This document shows positions 24,135-35,027 of a stretch of 64,000 nt of DNA, piece after piece. The stretch is taken from positions 186,001 to 250,000 of the forward strand of contig MU405219.1 in the NCBI GenBank assembly GCA_022836615.1, read 5' to 3'. Both the position numbers and the translations under genes were made by a program. This stretch comes from Annulohypoxylon bovei var. microspora (taxonomy: Eukaryota; Ascomycota; Sordariomycetes; Xylariales; Hypoxylaceae). Numbering within the stretch: the first letter of the stretch is position 1; the number at the start of each line of letters is the position of its first letter. Below the pieces are notes generated by a model. That model was not told the origin of the DNA. It saw nothing but the letters and a program-made list of their open reading frames with translations, and ran no database searches.

Positions 24135-25536
24135 CTACATAGTAAAACTTTTCCAGATATGATCTTGTTCAAGAGCACCCATATCATCTTTCCATAACAT
24201 GATCATAGCTTCGATGACTTCGTCTGGCGTATCAGTCGCAGCTAGATTTCTTTTTCTAGGCAAGAGTATGCCGACACCATCTGCTTCCGAGCCGGGAATA
24301 CGAACAAACTCCGGCTTCCTGAGCGCCTTGCCAAATTCTATCTCATACAGATCCAGACCGGCCCAGCTGGTGATTGTGAGATCACGCGACTGGAACAAAT
24401 CCCAACCCACGAAGATAGTCTTGTAATCCTCAACACGGGTTACCAAGCTACAAACCTCCGCAATGCTACGAGCATTGATATGCGCTGGCGATTGAGAATG
24501 TAATAAACCATCGCATATTTTGGCAAACGAAGATACAAAAGCCGCAGGCTCTGATGAAGTCAAGTCCTCGACCGAGAGCTGGGTTAATGAATAGAGTACG
24601 ACATTTGCAAGATACGGATTTGTCGGTGATGAAAAATCCGCGCGGAGTCGCTGCCGGCCATTCACAGCCACCGCGAGTCTGCTTGTCTTATGCACGAGAG
24701 CCGGGCAGCGTTCTGAGCGTGCACGTGTGATCGCTGACCAGATGAGCGCGCAAGCAATGGTGTTCGTCGTAGGTACATCAGTCATGTATCTACCAAGATC
24801 TTCTTTCAGGGAGTTGACTCGGGCAAGCGGGATAGAAAATATCTTGTATTCACAAGGGTGAAACTCCGCAGGGAAGATAGGTGTTGAAGTCGAATACTCC
24901 GGGTGTGACTTGAGCGTGGTCTCAAATGACTGAGAAGAGACGGCTTCAAGATCCGGTGAAAGCGCATCCAAAAGCCGGTCAAATCTACCAACGCCTTGTG
25001 AAGCACATAGCCTTGTGGTTTCGGCCACCTGTTGGGACCATAGCCTTACGATATCCGCAAGTCCAGTCGCATCCACGGCGCTGTGGTGAGCGCAAACGCA
25101 CACTCCTATCGCCTGTTCGTCCGCAAACCGGAAATAGCTGGCACCAAAAACGGGAGCCCCGGCCGCAAAAAGTTCGTCGTCAATGAATCTAGGCACCGGC
25201 CATACTTCAGAAGGTGTATCTTCTGGAGGCATTCTCTTCGCAGACAATGTCTCGTAGGATACGCCGATTGTTCCTTTGTCAAACAGTGTAACCGTGGGAC
25301 TATCCGGGTGCCATCGGATCTCAAGGCTCGGTGACTCTTCTAAAGTTGCCGCTGTAGGAAATACGAAACCTGATAACCACGGAACTGCCTTCAAAAGGCT
25401 ATCGAGGCCATTTTGTAGGTTTTGTTGGATCGCAACATTCGATTCCGCCGTCCGAAAGGAGTAGTACGTTGATGTAGGTCCTGGGTATCAGCAGGTCTAG
25501 CGGAGTCAACCGCTCGACGCTTGGAGAAGTTGTCAT
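24135..25536 (-). pseudogene. BAHD-type acyltransferase (trichothecene 3-O-acetyltransferase-like) with a frameshift
   Basis: CoA-dependent acyltransferase of the fungal transferase family, which acylates hydroxyls of secondary metabolites. The main frame (25394-24135) has the catalytic HHSAVDATG, matching HHxxxDxxG, and the later structural motif in SWAGLDLYEIEFG, equivalent to DFGWG. The N-terminal frame starts at 25536 (MTTSPSVERLTPLDLLIPRTYINV) but shifts near 25460: the following residues SFRTAESN and NVAIQQNLQNGLDSLLK continue in another frame. Net change is one base gained or two lost, and no intron with proper ends explains it without deleting a conserved helix. It is therefore a recent pseudogene or an assembly indel. 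It runs tail to tail with the damaged regulator at 22679-24100, with about 34 bp between them, consistent with former cluster partners. Confidence 0.7.
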
Positions 25537-26803
25537 GATTCTAATGCTCTGAGATGAAAGGAATTTTGAGTTGGCATGAGTTCTAACTGTTGCGAATGGC
25601 ATAGCTATTATAGTGTTTTGCGAGAGCTAACGGGTCGATAGTTCGGGGCCGCGGTGCCGCGGGCCCATGGTCACCGCGTCTCCGAGCGCGAACCACCCCC
25701 GGACTCCTATTTACTACCTAGACAAGGGGCGAAAAGACACCAAAAGACTCGTGCACCTTCAAAGTCACTTCAATCTCCCCATAATGGTAGTTGGCGGCTT
25801 AAAGCCTACAACTTTCGGACGCTTCGCACCCCGGTCTTGGTGAGGATGATTTAGTCCACTTTCGGACAGGGGGACCGCTATGAGATAGAACATCTAGCGC
25901 TATATCTCACTATAACTACAATGAGCTACAGCGCACCTTGCTAGTCAAGGCCAAAAGTTTCGCACACCATCTTTCGCGGTTCTTGCCTAGTGCATGATTA
26001 GGTCAGCAATTCATCGGTACATACTATATCTGCCTTAAGCTAATGCACCGCCTCAGGCTTGATAGTGATCTCCGCTAGAATTTAGTGGTTAACCGCTACA
26101 GTCTAGGGCACTTAGCCACCGAGATCCAGCCCCTTACAGTGGATAAAGGCCTCAATTTACACGGGTTTAACCACAACCAAAGACTAGGTACATATCTTAT
26201 TAATCACCGCCGTCATGTAGTTCATCATCAGGTACAAGAAAGGAACAAGATTACAACTGATAGCACCCAGTGTAGTTAATCCCGCATTAAGCGAAAACCC
26301 TAATAGCTGAGGTCCAAAATATTATATCGTGGCAGGTAATTGTAACACCAACCTTGTCAGATGATAGGTACATTAAGAACTACAGAACAGGAAATAACCA
26401 ATACCTATGTTCGACCTACCTTCAAAACTTTGCGATCTAATAACAAGATGCTTAATCACGCAATATTAGCCTAGCCAATAATAAAGACCAAACAAACCAA
26501 CTGCAGAAACATGATGGCAGTGTTGGTTCTTTTACAGCTTACAAGTGACTCAGCACAGCTTACCTGGGTACGCGGTAGTTTCAAGGCCTACTTCTCTGTA
26601 TCACCACATAAAGGTAGGTATCTATTCAACCGTAAACTTACAATACTACATAAGCGTATATCCCTCTTTATAGCTGTAATATTTCATATGTTAAGTTTGA
26701 GCCCTTTTCCATATTGCGTCTCATTCAGTGTTGATTTCGATGCACATTTACTGGTCTTTCCTAAGATTGTCGTTTCAAAGCCACAACTTGGAACTCAAAA
26801 CAC
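25537..26803. other. Intergenic, possible mobile-element debris
   Basis: No gene is supported. Near 25647-25668 there is a strongly GC-rich, almost perfect inverted repeat (GGGCCGCGG / CCGCGGGCCC). Further on, short TTTCGGAC-type segments (about 25814 and 25859) are also seen near 22490 and 62050. A 104-codon frame at 26511-26825 overlaps the start of the next gene and is not convincing. Confidence 0.45.
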
Positions 26804-27895
26804 ATGCCTAGGAATATGGATATAGCGACCGGCACAGCGTGGAGTAAGCCGGGGCAAGCAGCGTACGATTTCCGCTCAGACTATGTTACAACGCCCAATG
26901 CAGCCATGCTTCAGTCAATTATAAACACGACCCTCCTTGACGACGTCATGATGGAGGATCCTACAACAAATAATTTTCAAGCCTTTATGGCAGAGATTAC
27001 GGGTCACGAGGATTCCATCCTAGTCCTATCTGGCACCATGGGCAATCAAGTTGCCCTCCGCTCTGCCCTATACTCACTCCCGTACAGTGTCCTTTGCGAT
27101 ATCCGGAGTCATATCATACGGATGGAAGCAGGAGGTGCGGCAACACTGTGTGGTGCCTTCGTGGAAGGAATCACGCCTTCTAATGGCCATCATCTCACTC
27201 TTGAGGATGTAAAGAAGCATGCAACACTTCGATGTGACATTTATGATTGTCCAACACGGGTCATTAGTCTAGAGAACACCCTTTCGGGGACTATCATGCC
27301 TCTCAAAGACGTCCGCGCTATCTCCAACTGGGCACGCAGTTTAGATCCGCCCATTCACATGCATCTGGACGGTGCTCGTCTATGGGAAGCTGTTGCCGCC
27401 GGGGCCGGTAACCTAAAGGAGTACGCATCGTGTTTTGACAGCCTGTCGCTCTGCTTCACAAAGGGGCTAGGGGCGCCGATAGGATCTATCGTCATCGGAA
27501 GTTCATCATTCATCAACCGCGCCAGGTGGATGCGCAAGCTCCTCGGAGGAGGTCTGCGCCAAGCGGGTGTTATCTCCGCCCCCGCAAGGGTTGCGGTGGA
27601 GCAAATCTTTCTAGGCGGACGCCTTCGCGGATCCCAAGAAACTGCAAGACAGATGTCTGAGCTCTGGGTTCGCATGGGCGGTAAACTACAGCACCCGACA
27701 GAGACCAATATGATTTGGCTAGACCTGGAAGCAGCTGGTGTAGATGAGGAGCGCTTTGCTGATATGGCTGAGAGCGCCGGGATCAAGACAATGCGAGGCC
27801 ACTTGCAAGGGCGGCTGGTTTTTCACTATCAGATATGCCCCCGTGCTTTGGAATCCCTAGCTTCCCTGTTCACCGAAATCCTCGGAGCAAAATAA
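26804..27895 (+). CDS. L-threonine aldolase-family PLP enzyme
   Basis: Fold-type I pyridoxal-phosphate enzyme of the beta-eliminating lyase/threonine aldolase group, which cleaves L-threonine or related beta-hydroxy amino acids to glycine and an aldehyde. It is one exon of 363 residues. Diagnostic positions are FRSDYVTTP at the start, GTMGNQVAL in the cofactor phosphate region, MHLDGARLWEA with the Asp that binds the pyridine nitrogen, and SLCFTKGLGAPIGS with the Schiff-base Lys. Length and order match the family from end to end. The Met at 26804 is the first; a second at 26816 is equally possible. Some fungal relatives work in secondary-metabolite pathways, and the neighbours are regulators and tailoring enzymes, so either a metabolic or a biosynthetic role is possible. 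Confidence 0.9.
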   Translation: MPRNMDIATGTAWSKPGQAAYDFRSDYVTTPNAAMLQSIINTTLLDDVMMEDPTTNNFQAFMAEITGHEDSILVLSGTMGNQVALRSALYSLPYSVLCDIRSHIIRMEAGGAATLCGAFVEGITPSNGHHLTLEDVKKHATLRCDIYDCPTRVISLENTLSGTIMPLKDVRAISNWARSLDPPIHMHLDGARLWEAVAAGAGNLKEYASCFDSLSLCFTKGLGAPIGSIVIGSSSFINRARWMRKLLGGGLRQAGVISAPARVAVEQIFLGGRLRGSQETARQMSELWVRMGGKLQHPTETNMIWLDLEAAGVDEERFADMAESAGIKTMRGHLQGRLVFHYQICPRALESLASLFTEILGAK

Positions 27896-28813
27896 GAAAT
27901 CGATAGAAATGTTTGCTATAAAGAATCACCTAACGTTGAATTATAAGATGAGATTTAATAGGAAGGTTAATCTGTTATTATTATTAGCCTAAAGTGCTTC
28001 TGTGAGACTTGTATAGATACCTAGGGAGAACTGTGTCTTCTAGCCTAACCTAAACGCTACTGCATTAGGCACTGTACGCCAATACCATTTCATAAAAGTC
28101 CGTAGCCAAGTTCTCCTACTTCCTCGATGAAGGCCGCCTATCTGTGGGTATTTGATGAGATACTGAGAGCATTTAGCAAAAGCATTACCATAATATATAA
28201 AAATTTAAACAAGATTTCGTGGTTCTTATAAGTTTAGTTGAGTCTTATTCAAAGTTTCTAGGTAACTATCACTAACAAATTTCTAGTGGGGTTTCCTTTT
28301 TAGGAGTACTAGTCTACTCTGATTGGCCAGCGTCAACTCCGGGTCCCGAAGGCACTTGCCTGTAATGATATCGATTTAGGAGCTCTCACTGATGTATATA
28401 CACAATATTGATACATGTAAGAGTATGTCTTTGATAAATTAGCAAGAAATTTGAATATTGCTGTTACATGAAGCACCAAGGATGACAATTAGCCAATGAA
28501 AAATTAAACTAAACTATTACTTTCGGAAGTAGTAAAGGATGATGTCGTTGAAGATACGAAGTGTTTGTGATTCTCAATCTAGCAATAGCCGGGATGGATA
28601 TAAGACAGGTTTGAGCTTCCGTAACGGAGTCTCCTTTGCGACATAGATACCTAGATCTAACAAATCGGAATTGGTTCAACTAGTCCGATTAGTCCGGCTA
28701 GTCCGATGCTGACATTACATTATGTCCGACTACGCCGGCCAGACTGGTTACACTTTCTATCAACTTTACACAAGCACTTCTCCAACCGGTAGGCTACTTT
28801 GACTTATATTAGT
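27896..28813. promoter_or_regulatory. Upstream region of the Zn2Cys6 gene
   Basis: AT-rich spacer with no gene. The last 140 bp before the regulator gene contain an array of CCG triplets, listed separately. The region also holds the 3' end of the aldolase transcript. Confidence 0.5.
28681..28707 (+). promoter_or_regulatory. Three tandem TAGTCCGat/gc units: candidate Zn2Cys6 binding sites
   Basis: Three 9-bp units lie head to tail (TAGTCCGAT, TAGTCCGGC, TAGTCCGAT), placing CCG triplets at 28685, 28694 and 28703, with more CCG at 28726 and a CCGG at 28735-28738. The array ends about 107 bp before the ATG of a Zn2Cys6 gene. This protein class typically recognises CGG/CCG triplets, so autoregulation or a pathway-specific site is a reasonable inference, not a demonstration. 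Confidence 0.5.
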
Positions 28814-30975
28814 ATGTCGACAGCAAGTCGTCGCGGTAACGGCTCTCAAGCCTCTTGTGAGCGCTGTCGGAAGGCCAAGATCCGCTGTGATCATCTGAAA
28901 CCTATTTGTGGCCCGTGTCGTCGCCGAGGGCTTGAAGCCCAATGCTGGTATCACCCTGCCCCTCTTACGAAACAACTGGATTCCCAGAGATCAATTCCAC
29001 CCAATTCAAGAGTGTTAATTTAGATGGACTTGACGGCAATGTTATAGAGAATAATTCGGCCATACGACTCTCAAATTTCTTTATGTGGCCTTCCATTTTG
29101 AACCACCCTAACGGCTTGGCATCGCGCATCCCCATATACGAGTCCCACGATGAGAAGTCATATGAGGGGCACTTGGCAGTCGCGGAGGAAATAGTCTCAC
29201 AATTGAAGTTTCTCCCGTTCATCGAAAAGCTTTTCGATGAATATTTCTCATTCAGTCAGATCGCGCCCGTGCCGAGGCAAATCATTCTACAACTTGTTAA
29301 GTCCATTCACAGTAACCTCGCAATACCAAACGGCAATTGCGAAGAAACGGTAGAGTGCATTCCTGGCACATCACAACTTGCCAAGAATATACTACACTCC
29401 TCTTCATCTGAGGTTACCCTCACATCGGCGATCGATCCTAAAAGTTTCTGCGCATTATTCTGCGGAGAAAACTTCCGTGTAGAAACGCTAGGTCTTCTAT
29501 ACACAATCGCTGCACGCTCGTACCTCTACAATATGATTAACGATAAAAAGAAACACGAAAGCTTCATTCGAGATATGGTCCGGTGTAGCAACTTAAGTTT
29601 AAAATTCGCACGAGACCTCTCGACGCAGACGAATGATTTTATCGTATGGTTGGCTCATGACAACATACAACTTACTACACTCATTGAAGGCGAACCAAGT
29701 AAGCAGATCTCTTCAGGGCTGAGTTGCTACCATGCTTACAACTTCCGAGGTTTGGGCGTTTGGAGACGATTGGGCGATCTGGCTACGGACTTGTTCGCCT
29801 TGGGCCTCCACCGCGAAACAACCTACTCCGCCGATACGACGCCATTCTTTCTTGCGGAGTGTCGAAGGAAGACTTTTGCTACGGCATATCACCTCGATAA
29901 ATTCTTCGTGGCCGTCTTCAACCGACCCCCACGGATACCGGGTCGGTATGTCGACTGTAAATTACCGCTCGATTTATCTGAAGATGAACTCTTCGCAACT
30001 TCGCCCGAGATAGTAGAACAGGCATGGGGCAAGCTATCGCCGGATGGTTGGGGTACGGGTGGAGGCTACAGAACCACGCAATGGGCGCGGATACGCTATA
30101 TGCTGGCCCGCTTTCGAGAGGAAACCATCGAATATCAATTTCGATCGGTACAGTCTCTTGACCATGCCGAGGTAAGGTAGGGTTGCCCCTATTGATAATA
30201 AGATTCGTATAGTGACATGACGTAGGTCTCTATTGACTCGATCCCGTGAGGCATGGGAAGCGCTTCCCCACCATCTTCGATACGATTCGAATTGCTGGAC
30301 GTCCAATATTCCGCCTGCGGTTTGCCTTATGCTTGGGAAAGTATATCTTTCGTATCTTCACATCCAACTTCAGCTCTATAAATTACTCGGACAGGGAGAC
30401 ACAACCCCTCAACCGGAGTTGGTTCAAATCTCCGCAAGTATGCTCGAGACAGTCATACGGATGTCGAAGGTTCGTGGCAGGGCCGTTTTCTTTGCTCGGG
30501 ATCTCCCCGTATTGGTGAGCAACGTGTTTTATGTATTTTAGGTCTCTTTGCTGACGACTACAAGGTGCTATCTTATGATTTGCCCAGCGCTATAGTTCTT
30601 ATCACGGCACTTCAAGAAATTGCCCGAAGTCCATTAAGAAGCACCCCACCTGAAGTGAATCGTGCCCCCATTATACGGCATCTATCGGTACTAGTATCTC
30701 AACTTGAAAGCGTGTTCAGCCCCAGTGAAACAGCTTACGAGTTCTGCATCCAAGCCGCGAAGATCATTTCACACAAGCTTGATCTTGTCATAGATAATTT
30801 TACTATTCAGGTTGCCGCGATGCCTCTAGATATTACACCGGACCCGAATGATAGCCCGATGTCAGTTTCGACTCAAACAGGTCCTAGTTGTGACACTCCT
30901 GCCTCTGGATCTGTGAATTTTGAAAACGTCAATTTTGACGATATAGATGGGCTCGGGCCTGGTCTTGGCCTTTGA
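28814..30975 (+). CDS. Zn2Cys6 fungal transcription factor with fungal-specific regulatory domain
   Basis: DNA-binding regulator in the nucleus. The zinc cluster runs from Cys15 to Cys44 (CERCRKAKIRC and CGPCRRRGLEAQC), fitting CX2CX6CX6CX2CX8C. The middle part carries the fungal-specific domain: RGLGVWRRLGDLATDLFALGLHRE, then the conserved ECRRKTFATAYHLDKFF segment. My model uses exons 28814-28947, 29013-30176, 30226-30514 and 30565-30975, giving 665 residues in phase. The second and third introns are sound (49 and 50 bp; GTAGGG..GTAG and GTGAGC..CAAG with a CTGAC branch site). The first join is doubtful: the donor GTATCA cuts through CWYHPAPLTK, which looks like normal coding sequence after a zinc cluster, so a one-base indel here is possible. 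Tandem CCG triplets lie just upstream. Confidence 0.78.
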
Positions 30976-32529
30976 ACTTCGACTTCGACGCAATTAGTAA
31001 CGAGTGGAATATATTGTGAAGTTCAATGTTTTGTCAATATATATTTCTTTTCTATTTCGCACGCGACCTAAGTTGAACTATACGGCAAGAATCATTAGGT
31101 GTCATTCGGGTGGTATGAGTTTAGAAATATAACATGAATCCAACCCGACAACTTACTTCCGCACCCTTAAGGATGTTTGAGATATAGGAAGATCTAGTGC
31201 CGTCAATGCCTTGCAATATGGCTAATGGTGGTCAAATGATGTCGCGCTCAATTGCCCAAGGCGACAATATAAACAACACTTCAGGCTTATGGTGAGAAAC
31301 ACTTACACAGGGTATACTCCAAACGCCTAGACCGTTTTGTATATTCTTTGATACCTAGAGAACCTTCCCTTTTCACCCCTTTTCACCCCTTTTCGCCCGC
31401 TTACCTAATCAATACACACTGGCATTCTCCTTCGCACATCTCATCCAAACTTAAGGTTGGCTTGTGTGATACGGAATTTTAAGATTTTATAGACGCAATA
31501 TACTGTAAGGAGAGAAATGTTTATTATTTTTAGGTTTTAACTTTGATCTGAAATTGGGAGATTTTCTTGATCCCTTGTATTACATAATCACCTACTTACA
31601 CTCGAGCATAAGAGGGGTTAGAATATGGAGGAGATGCACCAGCAGATTTTTATCCGCCTAACTACCTAGGTACCTGGTAGGAAGGAGGAATCGTTTTATC
31701 GCACTAGCTGACTCACGTAGGTGCTTATGCGGATACTGGTCAGATACTAGGTAGGGGTCAAAAGGTTAGAATGGTACAAATGAGTAGCTACCTAGGTAAT
31801 TATTAAGAAGGGGACACCGAGTAAGAGATAGTTAGATGTACGATGGGAAAAGGGAAGTAGACGGCGATGTGGGTGAGGTCAATGATGGATGAGACCGTTA
31901 TTCCTGGGGTCTTTCACTGCAGATATGAGAGTGCTGTTTGGAACTATTTATCTGTGAAGTACTGTACTAATGAACTATGTCATGAGTGGCGAAATGGGGC
32001 TAATATAACGGTAAAATCTGGAGCTCTTGAATTCAACATAACGAATTCGATTAGTTTTTGACTATGTCTCCGACTCCTCTTAGTCCGTACCAACTCGACC
32101 GGTCGTTTCCCGGTTCATCACAAAGGAAAAACGAGAGCCGACGGAGCGGCTTGACTACCGCCATCGCAAGGCCATTCTCGTTGTAGCTTCACTCGTCTAC
32201 CCATACTAGTAAGAAAAAAAACAGGCTCTTCTCCGAGTCCTACTCTCTCATCAGCGGTATACCGTCCCTTGTGATTATAAAAACAGATAACAAAGTCCAA
32301 AGGCCGACTTATGTGCGCAGAAGCGGAAGGAATAAATATATGTACACGAAAAAGGGGGTTCTTCAGATGGTACAAAATAGGGTTCATCAAACACAATTTA
32401 TTGTACTGTGTTCAAGTACTGCTGAAAAAGAAAGGGGGAATATTCTCGTTGTCCCAGACTCCTGCGCTTGTCCACGGCCGGTAAGAAGGAAATTCGTGTC
32501 GAGTTTGTGGGTATCGATCCATCTTGGTC
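30976..32529. other. Intergenic with tandem repeat and two palindromes
   Basis: Between the Zn2Cys6 gene and the 3' end of RHO3. It holds TACCTAGGTA at 31663-31672 and 31789-31798 and the 10-bp tandem repeat listed separately. A 64-codon frame at 31867-32061 has no support. Confidence 0.5.
31371..31400 (+). repeat. 10-bp tandem repeat, three units
   Basis: Units TTTCACCCCT, TTTCACCCCT and TTTCGCCCGC follow one another directly; the third is diverged. This is a simple minisatellite in intergenic DNA. Confidence 0.75.
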
Positions 32530-33373
32530 TTACATGACAACACACTTGGAATCGCCCTCGCCACTAGGTTTGACACTTAAGGCTACTCGGGCGGCTTCGG
32601 TAAAGGCTTCGTTCACGCCTCGATTCCTCATGGCCGAACACTCGAGGTACCTCATCGCTTTGATACGTCGTGCAACGTCTAGACCTTGGTTGTAGTCGAT
32701 CATCGGCTTCTTTTCTCGTTGGGGGCCATCGGTTCCGCTAGCGCCCCCTTCTTCATCTTCTTCGCCGTTCTCCCGCAGATCGCACTTCAGGGCCACCAAG
32801 ACTAATTTGACACCGGGGCAGTTCTCCTGGATCTCGCCAACCCACTTGCTCTCCACGTTTTCTAATGAGTCCTTGCTGTCTATGCTGAAGCAGAGTACGA
32901 CGACGTCCGTATTATCGTAGGAGAGACTTCGCAATCGGTCGAATTCTTCTTGACCGGCAGTATCCCATAAAGACAGCTCGATGTGCACGTTATCCACAAA
33001 GATATCTGACACCTAGTAAGTTTCAAGTCTACGAGGAAGGTATTCCAATCCCGACATCATATCACGTATGTATATGACTTCAAGATTCCTTGACTGCCAC
33101 AAATTCTCTTGAAACTTGGCACGTACCGTGAACGTAATTTTCGAAGACCGTAGGCTCATAAACTGTCGGGAAGTATCCTCTCGTGAAGACGTTCAGCAAC
33201 GATGTCTTTCCGCTAGCACCATCCCCCCTGTGAAATTGCCCAATATTAGCATATCAACATGATTTAGGCGCGATCCAACACGCGACAGCCGATCATGATT
33301 TTGGCAGCACTTACAGAAGTACTAGCTTGCGTTGAACGGTCTTGGACCCTCCTAATCCACAGAGCGACGGCAT
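32530..33373 (-). CDS. RHO3: Rho-family small GTPase Rho3
   Basis: Membrane-bound GTPase that controls polarised exocytosis and the actin cytoskeleton at hyphal tips. Three exons, 33373-33315, 33227-33127 and 33005-32530, give 211 residues. Visible motifs are the P-loop GDGASGKT (residues 21-28), the effector region YEPTVFENYVHDIF, the switch II DTAGQEEFDRLR, the base-recognition KCDL in place of TKxD, ECSAM, and the C-terminal CaaX box CVVM for prenylation. The sequence DIFVDNVHIELSLWDTAGQEEFD and SKDSLENVESKWVGEI are typical of Rho3 and separate it from Rho1, Cdc42 and Rho4. After KCDL comes an acidic insert of about 25 residues (ENGEEDEEGG and more), in the Rho insert-helix region. The second exon uses the acceptor CACAG, the third GTGTCAG. 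Confidence 0.93.
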
Positions 33374-35027
33374 TTTTATTTCGCCGCTGGACTTTCCACA
33401 GAGTATAGGCGTGGGGGGAAAAGGCAGACTTTAAGCAAACAGTAAAGGGGCGGTTCGAGTTTGATCGAATTGATGGCTCGGCGATGCGACTGGAACGTTG
33501 CAATGCAGGCAAGGGGGGTGATATCGGTCGATTCGAGGCCCGGCTCAATCCCGCTAGAAGTATTAATTGGGGAGCGACAAGAGTCAAGAGAAGTAAAAAA
33601 GCCAAAAACGGCCTCGTAGATTGAAATTGAAGAATGTATAATGTCTAAGATGGCGTATTTGGAGATGGAATGCGGAAGAGGAAACGTGAAAAGGGTAATG
33701 ATCGCAACTAGTAATTGCAACTAATCTAGAAGTAGTCACAAGCCTCATCAAATGTCGAAGAGGGTTTAGCGGTAATCGATGGGTCCATATCGTCTGTGGC
33801 GTTCGTGGGTTAGCCGAGGTCACGGACCACTAAGAGATCCCTCGGCGGCTTATTAGCGCTATATTTAGAGAGTTATTAAGTACTTTGGGTACCTATGTCA
33901 GCTATGTGTAACATGCCTTCAATGCTGGTATGGACTGAAATAAGTGCCAATTACGTGTTTGGTAGACGTGGTAGACGTGTAAGATGTGTATGTCTTACTC
34001 TTACTTAGTGGTCTTTCGTATTCTCAATGCATCTAGACCTATCCAATAATTACTATATTTATTTGCAGTCAACCTATTGCCTAGAACCTAGAGGTATAGC
34101 TGAGGCAGGATACCTACATGTATCTAATGTGTAAAATCGATGTTCTCCCAGAGGGCTGGACGGTTCTTCTGACAAGGAATTGCCTGTAATTACCTAACCT
34201 TATGGGATGCCCCACTAATGGATGTCCGCATGGATATTTCTTAATCCTAAAATACCTTATTTGTTTATCTGTTTATTTGCTTATTAGCCTCATCAATCAA
34301 GTTGAAGAATATGAGAACTTTACCTATCGCCCTATCACGCCTTGATAATAAACGCCTTTGTCTTAGGCTCCTTTACAATGCAGCCCCGAGGCCGCGGGTT
34401 AATAGGTGGCGAGAGCTGATGAACCGATTGTCATGAGGATCTTCATAAGCCACCCGGCACTTGAGCTAATTGGCTGCAATGCAACAAAAGCTCGCGGCTA
34501 ACTGCGAATCAAAAGCGCGCAGAATAGAGTTAGATTAAGTGGCCCTTGTGCAAATAGTACTGTGTATTTAATTATCCCATAAACACCAAAATATGTATAA
34601 AGAAACATACAAAACTAGTAGTTTTATTTATACGTCAATGGGAGAAATCTCATTTCGTGTAAAGAAAAATAACTTTGAACCTACATAGTATCTACTCCAT
34701 TACATAACTTTCTATACCAAAGATTCAAATACCTTTTGCTATGTTATTTGCACCTTCCGATTATGTAGGTACTTTCCATCTAAGGAACATTTAATCTAAC
34801 TCCATTCTCATGTCACTTTAAAGCTTAATACGTTTCCTGAACGCCACTTAAACTTTATATACCAATACATGGTGAAAGAACATGTGTGTTATAAATAGCT
34901 CTAGTCCCCATGATTTTGACACGTTAAATTCTGGTCAAATACCATCAGCGTACCAGAACAGTTACAAAATTATGCTATTCTAAGCTGTTCTCCTAACTGA
35001 AACTATTCAACCGACACTCTGACTACA
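33374..35027. other. Intergenic, RHO3 promoter side; nothing else recognised
   Basis: AT-rich. It contains the RHO3 promoter and 5' UTR and the upstream region of the orphan gene at 35028. A short GGTAGACGTGGTAGACGTG repeat lies at about 33961-33980. The overlapping frames of 79-114 codons at 33264-33823 on the minus strand overlap RHO3 or its 5' region and are not convincing. Confidence 0.5.

Noticed and set aside
26511..26825. 104-codon frame running into the threonine aldolase start
   Set aside because: Overlaps the start of a well-supported gene in another frame and has no motif; its hydrophobic run is not enough to call a gene.
30515..30541. 27-bp intron in the second Zn2Cys6 gene (GTGAGC to TTTTAG)
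   Set aside because: Too short and leaves the next exon out of phase; extending to the AG at 30564 gives a 50-bp intron with a CTGAC branch site and correct phase.
31371..31400. Tandem repeat considered as a CRISPR-like array
   Set aside because: Units are 10 bp without spacers, and this is eukaryotic DNA.
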